A stretch of 14,443 nucleotides of DNA, from assembly GCA_029939085.1 (NCBI GenBank), contig JAOZTQ010000007.1:6367-20809 (forward strand), in the 5' to 3' direction. This DNA is from Candidatus Nanopelagicales bacterium. Lineage in GTDB: Bacteria; Actinomycetota; Actinomycetes; S36-B12; GCA-2699445. A model generated the notes under the pieces. The model had not been told where the DNA came from and ran no database searches. It was given only the letters and a program-made list of their open reading frames with translations. The position numbers and the translations under genes were made by a program. Shown piece after piece: positions 12,675 to 14,443 of this stretch (position 1 is the first letter of the stretch; every line of letters begins with the position of its first letter).

Positions 12675-13667
12675 ATGATGAATAAAGATGATCTAGACGC
12701 CCTGCTCATCATGTCTTTCGGAGGTCCGGAGAGTCAGGATGAAGTGATGCCTTTCCTGCGCCGCGTTGTGGCTGGACGCGGCGTCCCTGATGAGAGGTTG
12801 GAAAAAGTTGCGGAACAATATCGATACTTCGATGGAGTTTCGCCGATCAATGCCGTCAATCGAGATTTACAGGCTCGGTTGGCCAAGGCAGCGCCCACTC
12901 AGTGGTTAGGGGAGCGGGTCTACCTCGGTAATCGAAACAGCGAGCCGTTTCTGGCGGATACGTTGACTCAAATGTCCGACGCCGGCATTCGTACTGCGGC
13001 TGTATTCGTGACTAGCGCGTTTTCGTCCTATTCAGGTTGTCGGCAATATCGGGAGAATCTTGCAGCCGGGCTCGAGGAGGCCGGGGTCGAGATGCAGCTG
13101 AAGCTGCTGCCGAAATTCCATGACAATGAACTCTTGGCTCAAATCTGGGTAGATCGGCTTGCAGCGGTGCTCCCTAGTGAGCAGCGCACGCGGGTCTTAT
13201 TTGTGACCCATTCAGTGCCGATCTCCGATTCCGAGAAATACCGGCCACAGCATGAGGCGCTCGCGCAACGGATCATTGAGCGCGCCCAAACGGCGGCAGA
13301 TTTACCCGAACTTCCTGAGTGGCGCATGGCTTACCAGTCCCGCTCTGGTCCACCGCATCAGCCTTGGTTGGAACCTGACATTGGCGAAGTAGTGGCAGAG
13401 GCTGCGGCGGACGGCATCGAGCGAGTAGTCGTTGTTCCCATCGGATTCCTGTCTGACAACTTAGAGATTCGTTGGGATTTGGACGTGACGGCAGGTGCCA
13501 TCGCAAAAGAACATGCACTGGACTATGTGCGGATCGAACCACCGCAAGATGACCCACGTTTCATCACCATGATTTTCGACCTGATTGATCAAGGCGACGG
13601 TATTCCGTGTCGGGTGGGCTGTTGCCCAAACCCCCGCCAAGCACTGGCGACTGTCGGGGAGCGCTGA
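12675..13667 (+). CDS. hemH: Ferrochelatase (actinobacterial, probably coproporphyrin ferrochelatase)
   Basis: Inserts ferrous iron into a porphyrin ring, last or penultimate step of haem synthesis; in Actinobacteria the substrate is normally coproporphyrin III (CpfC). 330 residues from the ATG at 12675; a GTG two codons upstream and an ATG one codon downstream are alternatives, with AGGG just ahead. Seen: LLIMSFGGPE at 10-19, DGVSPIN at 53-59, active-site His179 in VTHSVP, YQSRSGPPHQPWLEPDI at 220-236 and Glu264 in SDNLEIRWDLD. Cys122 in SGCRQYR plus C-terminal Cys312, Cys316 and Cys317 (CRVGCCP) match the four ligands of the [2Fe-2S] cluster seen in actinobacterial enzymes. Divergent from the MFS gene. 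Its stop overlaps the next gene's ATG by one base (TGATG), so the pair is coupled. Confidence 0.95.
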   Translation: MMNKDDLDALLIMSFGGPESQDEVMPFLRRVVAGRGVPDERLEKVAEQYRYFDGVSPINAVNRDLQARLAKAAPTQWLGERVYLGNRNSEPFLADTLTQMSDAGIRTAAVFVTSAFSSYSGCRQYRENLAAGLEEAGVEMQLKLLPKFHDNELLAQIWVDRLAAVLPSEQRTRVLFVTHSVPISDSEKYRPQHEALAQRIIERAQTAADLPELPEWRMAYQSRSGPPHQPWLEPDIGEVVAEAAADGIERVVVVPIGFLSDNLEIRWDLDVTAGAIAKEHALDYVRIEPPQDDPRFITMIFDLIDQGDGIPCRVGCCPNPRQALATVGER

Positions 13668-14443
13668 TGACCGATGAAGAGTTCGCTGAACTCGCGCTCG
13701 CGATCGCATATGACGCCGGTGAATTGCTGATTTCAGGTTGGCGGGATGTCAAGCCAGTTGCGACTAAATCCACTAAGCACGATCTCGTCACCCAGATGGA
13801 TGGTGCAAGCGAAAAGTTGGTTCGCGAAAAGATTGCTTCGGCGAGACCCGAGGACGTCGTGCTCGGCGAAGAAGAGGGCCAACAGGGGGATCTCAGCAGT
13901 AGTGGAGTTCGTTGGGTAGTGGATCCGTTGGACGGAACGGTTAACTATTTCTACGGTCATCCGGCGTGGGCGGTCTCGATTGCCGTGGAACGAGAAGGTG
14001 ACATCGTCGCCGGCGTCGTGTGCATTCCTGCACTTCATGAGACTTATCTGGCCTGGCGAGGTGGCGGAGCATGGTCCATAAACTCCACCGGTCGAGAGCG
14101 GCTTCAAGTATCTGGGGTTGACGATCTCACCGATGCGGTCGTGGGGACCGGTTTCGGGTACGACTCAGCTCGCCGAGGGCGGCAGGGAAGGGTTGTCGCA
14201 GAACTGCTGCCGACCGTTCGCGATGTGAGACGCATCGGCGCAGCGGCCCCTGATCTCTGTTGGGTTGCTCAGGGGCGGCTAGACGCGCACTACGAGTGTG
14301 GCCTGAACTACTGGGACTGGGCAGCTGGCGCTTTGATGGTCATTGAGGCGGGCGGTGTCGTCCGGGATCTGGATGGTGGCCCTGGCCGGACCGAAATGAC
14401 GATCGCTGGTCCGGTCACACTCGCGACGCAACTAGCTGAACGA
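13667..14443 (+). CDS. Inositol monophosphatase family protein (C-terminus cut by window edge)
   Basis: Mg2+-dependent, Li+-sensitive-type phosphatase fold; possible substrates include inositol phosphate, other sugar phosphates or histidinol phosphate, which sequence alone does not separate. The frame is open from the ATG at 13667 to the end of the window (259 codons, no stop), so it is nearly complete. Seen: metal-site residues Glu68 and Glu69 in LGEEEG, WVVDPLDGTVNY at 83-94 (Asp86, Asp89), the RRIGAAAPDLCWVAQGRLDA region at 188-207, and NYWDWAAGALMVIEAGG at 214-230 with Asp217. No signal peptide. The ATG overlaps the hemH stop as TGATG, implying translation by reinitiation after hemH. The same hemH to phosphatase order occurs, as I recall, in Streptomyces. 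Confidence 0.93.
   Translation, partial: MTDEEFAELALAIAYDAGELLISGWRDVKPVATKSTKHDLVTQMDGASEKLVREKIASARPEDVVLGEEEGQQGDLSSSGVRWVVDPLDGTVNYFYGHPAWAVSIAVEREGDIVAGVVCIPALHETYLAWRGGGAWSINSTGRERLQVSGVDDLTDAVVGTGFGYDSARRGRQGRVVAELLPTVRDVRRIGAAAPDLCWVAQGRLDAHYECGLNYWDWAAGALMVIEAGGVVRDLDGGPGRTEMTIAGPVTLATQLAER

Overview
The window looks like ordinary chromosome from an actinobacterium (Actinomycetota). The main reason is that it carries the group-restricted cell-division protein SepH, a DUF5998 protein, an actinobacterial-type ferrochelatase with C-terminal [2Fe-2S] cysteines, a GNAT-first Pat-like acyltransferase and a Streptomyces-style ParC, in an order that resembles (from memory) the parC to hemH region of Streptomyces. 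GTG starts are common. Base composition looks only moderately GC-rich by eye, with many A/T third positions, so a moderate-GC (perhaps aquatic) lineage fits better than a Streptomyces; that placement is inference. I see no mobile element, tRNA, rRNA, CRISPR array or prophage gene.

Layout. Bases 1-5998 are read leftwards. From the right: parC (topoisomerase IV subunit A) joined by an ATGA overlap to a sucrase/ferredoxin-like [2Fe-2S] protein; then a PAQR/hemolysin III membrane protein joined by ATGA to a DCC-motif thiol protein; then a peroxiredoxin-like protein joined by ATGA to a type-2 ferredoxin-NADP reductase that runs off the left edge. Bases 6081-10489 are read rightwards: a GNAT/NDP-forming acyl-CoA synthetase fusion, a DUF5998 protein and an alkaline-phosphatase-superfamily hydrolase, probably one operon. 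They converge on sepH (10499-11296), which is preceded on the same minus strand by an MFS transporter. Bases 12675-14443 are rightward again: hemH/cpfC overlapping an inositol-monophosphatase-family gene that runs off the right edge.

How the genes fit together. The left third is rich in thiol and iron-sulfur redox proteins (ferredoxin reductase, peroxiredoxin-like, DCC protein, bis-His/bis-Cys [2Fe-2S] protein) beside a chromosome-decatenation gene. The middle is a Pat-type lysine acyltransferase candidate with two conserved but poorly understood companions. The right third combines cell division (SepH) and haem synthesis. Coding density is very high: no gene-free stretch exceeds about 135 bases, the longest being the divergent MFS/hemH gap at 12542-12674.

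Nothing here is a clearly new system. The points most worth a second look are the exact CX8C + HX3H signature of a bis-histidinyl [2Fe-2S] protein translationally coupled to parC, the CX4CX3H motif in the uncharacterised DUF5998 protein next to a Pat homologue whose ligase half has lost key residues, and a recurrent TANNNT-6to8nt-ATG/GTG arrangement suggesting leaderless transcripts at four transcription-unit heads.
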